From Lingula anatina (lineage: Eukaryota; Brachiopoda; Lingulata; Lingulida; Lingulidae), in NCBI RefSeq assembly GCF_001039355.2, contig NW_019775491.1:987740-1051739 (forward strand): a DNA stretch of 64,000 nucleotides, in the 5' to 3' direction. Below are positions 61,153 to 64,000 of the stretch, piece after piece. The notes below the pieces were generated by a model. It searched no databases and had not been told where the DNA came from. It saw nothing but the letters and a program-made list of their open reading frames with translations. Within the stretch, counting starts at the first letter, position 1, and each line of letters opens with the position of its first letter. Position numbers and translations under genes: made by a program.

Positions 61153-63551
61153 NNNNNNNNNNNNNNNNNNNNNNNNNNNNNTAAAAATTTACAAAAAAAA
61201 AAAAAAAAAAAAAAAAGGAGAGAGAGAGAATAACTACCATAAATGTAAACTGATCATGCTGATTTTCAAAAGCAATCTACCTCTTTACCCAAACAAAGCC
61301 ACTCAGTAAATTTAAAGTAAAACAAAAATACAGTTTGGACGTTATGGGGCAACCGTCACCAAAATTGTAAAAAAAAATAATAATAATAATTACTCTTAAT
61401 GTAAACCAGGCTATCATCCCTTTTTTGCAAGCAACTTGCTTCTTTACCAAACAAAGCCACTCAGTAAATTTTACGTAAAACAAAAATATGGTTTGGCAGT
61501 TATGGAGCGTCATGTGTCGAACAGCGATAGCGATCAGCACTTACAGTGTCTGTATATATAAAAATGATCATAAATTTTCATAAAAAAGTAAGATATAAAT
61601 TACATACCCAAGTAATGTGCCTTTGCTAGGAGCTGTGAAAATGAGATTCCAATCCCTGCTTGCAAAGTTATAGTCTTCATGTCATCTGGGTGAGGTAGGG
61701 AAGCTTCATCGATTTCTCTGCCTGGGGTATTGATGGTTAGGTAGGCAAACTCACAGGCTTGACCTAGGTGGTAACCTATTTGAAAAAGTATTAACTTTAT
61801 TTTTCATTTCAACGTAGTATGATTCATAGTAATATTTTAAAGGTCGCTAGTAAGGTACTGCTTTTTATTCAAACGAGTTTGAAAAATAATTCTGTCCAAA
61901 AGTTGCTTGTCAGGTATGGTGTGTCCCTCAAAGGCACAAATAAGAAGTTCTTCTTTAAATCCACTCATTGATGTCCCACCTGGCACAAATCTTGGTTTAC
62001 TTGGTGCTGTATGTTGTCCAACTGTCATAGGATTATATCTGAATTGGGGAATTTCTTCTGTGCACAGGGGATCTTCCTTTGAGATAAACTGTAACAAATA
62101 TGAGAAATAAATGTTCTGTAAATGCAAAAGTAAAATTAGCCACAACAAGTCCACTTCCTTTCCTCCCCCCTACTTTTTCTACCTATATATCCTGCGAAGC
62201 TACTCATCTTTCCCAATTCAGACCTGTAAAATATCAAAACCATCCTAATACAAGTACCTGATGTTAATATATTTCCCTCTGAGATGTAGAGAAAAATAAA
62301 GCAGTGTAAGTGACTGGCCAGTCATTTGCAACTTAATTATCTTAAGAATATATACACTATTAACATCTAAACAAATTACTAAAGATTTGAGAGTACAAGA
62401 GGGATGAAGGGAATAATATTGAGTTGTAGGTGAGTCTTCACATTTTTATTAGTATGTAAAGACAAAAAGTACACTAAAATTTAATTAGTAATTACACATC
62501 TTGACCTTCATCTTCCCAAAAGTACCCATATAATATGGTGCTGGTCCTGGGCTACTGAAAGTCCTGATTTTAGTGTGCTTTTCATGAGCCTTCAAATGCA
62601 GCCTAAGATTCAAAAACTCGGCAACTGTGCCTTATGATATCATCTAAAATTCAAAATAAAAGCACACACCTCAGGTAATGGTTGTTCTGCAGTCAGAACA
62701 ACATTTGCAGTGTGGGATGATTGGAACTTGAGAGCTTTTGTGACTTGATCAAAACCCTTCGGATGTTTGAAACCTGTATTAAAATATCCATTATCTTCTA
62801 TGGCTTCATATCCACTTCGCAACCAGTAAGCCTCTATACGGACTTTCTTGTCTTGCAATAACTTCATTAAGTGAGGCTTTTTTCTGCATAAGGAAGTCCT
62901 TATTACATTCACAATTTGGCGAATAGATTCCTCTTCTCTTTTAATTCTCTCCTGTAAAGGAGTGCGGTGTTTAATAGGTTGGTGTGGGCGTCCATATTGC
63001 ACCACCTGTGCTTTCTCTTGGAGGATCACTTCTAAAACCAAAGGTTTGATGAAGTTAAACGTTTCATCATCCACTTCAATACTGCCATAAATATCTGGTA
63101 GCTCTCCTTTCACTAAGTGTGTCTTCGTGATATACTGGAAGAATTCAACCAGGCCATGTTCGCGCTGCCAGAGAGGAAGCTGGTAGACGATTACTTGTTC
63201 TTTAGAGCAAAGTTCCTCCAATCTTTCTGCTACATGTGGTATATCAAGAAGATCTTTTCCCTTTTCGTACATTACCCAAGCTTTTCTGTCGGGGATACAT
63301 CCCCATTTTCCAGGAGGGAATCTCTCCTTAATCGGAGGATACTCAGCAACATCACCTTGTGGTTTGGGGTAGTCGAAACTTGCCGTCGCCGAATAGAAAG
63401 GCCATTCCTTCATGGTTGTGTTCTTATGAATTATTGTAGGGGGATTCCTTTCTCTCACTTTCTTTCTAATTTTGGCTCCAGATAAGTGTCTTCGACAAAT
63501 TTGAACAGCATTTTTACCCGCAAATTGTTGCAACCGCATGCAGGCAGCCAT
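60093..63551 (-). CDS. MRPS30: Mitochondrial ribosomal protein mL65 (MRPS30/PDCD9)
   Basis: A component of the large subunit of the mitochondrial ribosome, historically named S30. Exons 63551-62670, 62088-61875, 61775-61608 and 60451-60093 join in phase to 540 residues (human 439). The N-terminal MAACMRLQQFAGKNAVQICR is basic and amphipathic, fitting a mitochondrial presequence; an ATG 12 codons upstream is less likely. FFQYITKTHLVKGELPDIYG matches the human YFTKTVFLSGLP region. The C-terminal block FSFFAYQLNTLEQW ... QRNICWALDE ... YDTVEDGEVKGFNDEVL matches human MRPS30 closely and separates it from the paralogue MRPL37. The exon 2 donor is weak (GTTTGA after 61875). A stronger-looking GT a few bases later breaks the frame. 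Introns hold a gap, a CA repeat and a tandem duplication. It shares a 220-base promoter with GALK2. Confidence 0.92.
61084..61152. repeat. CA microsatellite and poly(A) run at a gap edge
   Basis: About 18 CA units followed by a long A homopolymer that runs into the N run, within mL65 intron 3. Confidence 0.95.
61153..61181. other. Assembly gap (29 N)
   Basis: An unresolved run between two A homopolymers in mL65 intron 3; no exon is lost. Confidence 0.95.
61243..61520. repeat. Tandem duplication, unit about 157 bp
   Basis: Two diverged copies, beginning near 61243 and 61400, share a TGTAAAC start, TCTTTACC, AACAAAGCCACTCAGTAAAT and GTAAAACAAAAATA, then GTTTGG and TTATGG. It is intronic in mL65. 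Confidence 0.8.
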
Positions 63552-63770
63552 CTTTACTTCTTGGTGAAAATTTCCAAGATAATCCATTAATCTTTAAATT
63601 CACAAAGGTTATGTTTAATTTTTTGTAAAATTTCTCTTTTTGTTCCAAACATTTTGTCCCCCAATAATTTATCGAGTAGGTGTACTCTCTGATGATTACT
63701 GATATGCACATTGGCTCATCTTGATAATACAATTATACATTACATCTGCACACCGAATGGGTTTATGACC
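63552..63770. promoter_or_regulatory. Bidirectional promoter between mL65 (-) and GALK2 (+)
   Basis: Only about 220 bases separate the two start codons, so both core promoters must lie here. No TATA box at a useful distance is obvious. A housekeeping head-to-head pair is inferred. Confidence 0.65.
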
Positions 63771-63912
63771 ATGGCTGACACACCTCCGCCGGTTTCTCTT
63801 ATCCCTCAGGGGAAAATGCCAAGGTTTTCTACTTTGAAGGAAACGTTTGTAGCTAAATACGGTACCTATCCCGAGTTCTTTGTGCGTGCTCCCGGTAGAG
63901 TCAACCTCATAG
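63771..63912 (+). CDS. GALK2: N-acetylgalactosamine kinase (GALK2), first exon only
   Basis: A GHMP-family sugar kinase of the cytosol that phosphorylates GalNAc at C1. Only the first coding exon is in the window (47 codons plus one base, ending before GTTAGT). It reads MADTPPPVSLIPQGK, then LKETFVAKYGTYPEFFVRAP and GRVNLIG. The LKE.F..K(F/Y)G..P.F(Y/F)VRAPGRVN.IG pattern is that of GALK2 and includes the start of the galactokinase signature; the EHIDY continuation would lie in the next exon, outside the window. The second of two nearby ATGs was chosen for its ACCATGG context; an in-frame ATG at 63765 adds only two residues. Confidence 0.9.
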
Positions 63913-64000
63913 GTTAGTACTATAAGCGCTAAGTTTGCACAGTTTCCTACCGTGCTGGGAGGTGTAAGTAAAAAAAGTGAAACTAGAACTAGAAGGCGGC

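Noticed and set aside
63117-63485. Plus-strand frame of 122 codons
   Set aside because: Antisense shadow of mL65 exon 1.
1-64000. CRISPR arrays, operons, bacterial ribosome binding sites, rRNA or tRNA genes
   Set aside because: The DNA is animal nuclear. No regularly spaced identical repeats with unique spacers exist, and I saw no convincing tRNA cloverleaf or rRNA segment on either strand, though a short tRNA could be missed by eye.

Overview
This is animal nuclear DNA. It is AT-rich and its genes are split into many short exons by GT-AG introns, most of a few hundred bases. There are many short inverted-repeat transposon relics, microsatellites and two assembly gaps (N runs at 32131-32285 and 61153-61181). 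The protein set, which includes NEIL1, TRMO, CCDC87, mL65/MRPS30, GALK2 and a C3orf38 homologue, is that of a bilaterian. The gene compactness, the LOTUS-RRM-Tudor protein and the intron-rich CCDC87 suggest an invertebrate, probably marine (lophotrochozoan or invertebrate deuterostome). I cannot name the species.

Layout. 1-11 kb: no coding sequence seen, only palindromes and a small MITE. 11.4-13.2 kb (+): a four-transmembrane protein, possibly TMEM221-like. 13.7-20.1 kb: gene-free, with several inverted-repeat elements and a degenerate repeat patch. 28.8-20.3 kb (-): a 15-exon gene whose reconstructed 918-residue product has LOTUS, three RRM and Tudor domains and looks like a germ-granule RNA regulator. 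29.9-32.1 kb (+): C3orf38/DUF4518 homologue. 37.9-33.0 kb (-): NEIL1 DNA glycosylase, whose first intron is a 2.27-kb inverted-repeat element. 40.0-42.1 kb (+): an unrecognised 336-residue protein with a repeated IVxRLYxP-like motif behind a TATA/Inr promoter. 42.6-42.8 kb (-): remnant of a Harbinger transposase. 44.5-43.1 kb (-): TRMO tRNA methyltransferase. 46.3-59.5 kb (+): CCDC87, which I could assemble as 30 in-phase exons (1044 residues). 63.6-60.1 kb (-): mitoribosomal protein mL65/MRPS30. 63.8 kb to the end (+): first exon of GALK2.

The nine genes alternate strictly + - + - + - + - +, so every neighbouring pair is head-to-head or tail-to-tail. They do not form one pathway. There are two housekeeping themes (DNA repair and tRNA modification; mitochondrial translation and sugar metabolism) and two likely germline genes (LOTUS-RRM-Tudor and CCDC87). 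The most interesting items are the LOTUS-3xRRM-Tudor architecture, the transposon-like intron of NEIL1 whose terminal repeats appear to carry the splice sites, and the orphan motif-repeat protein. All exon models come from reading splice consensus and phase by eye. Homology statements come from memory of the families, not from a search.
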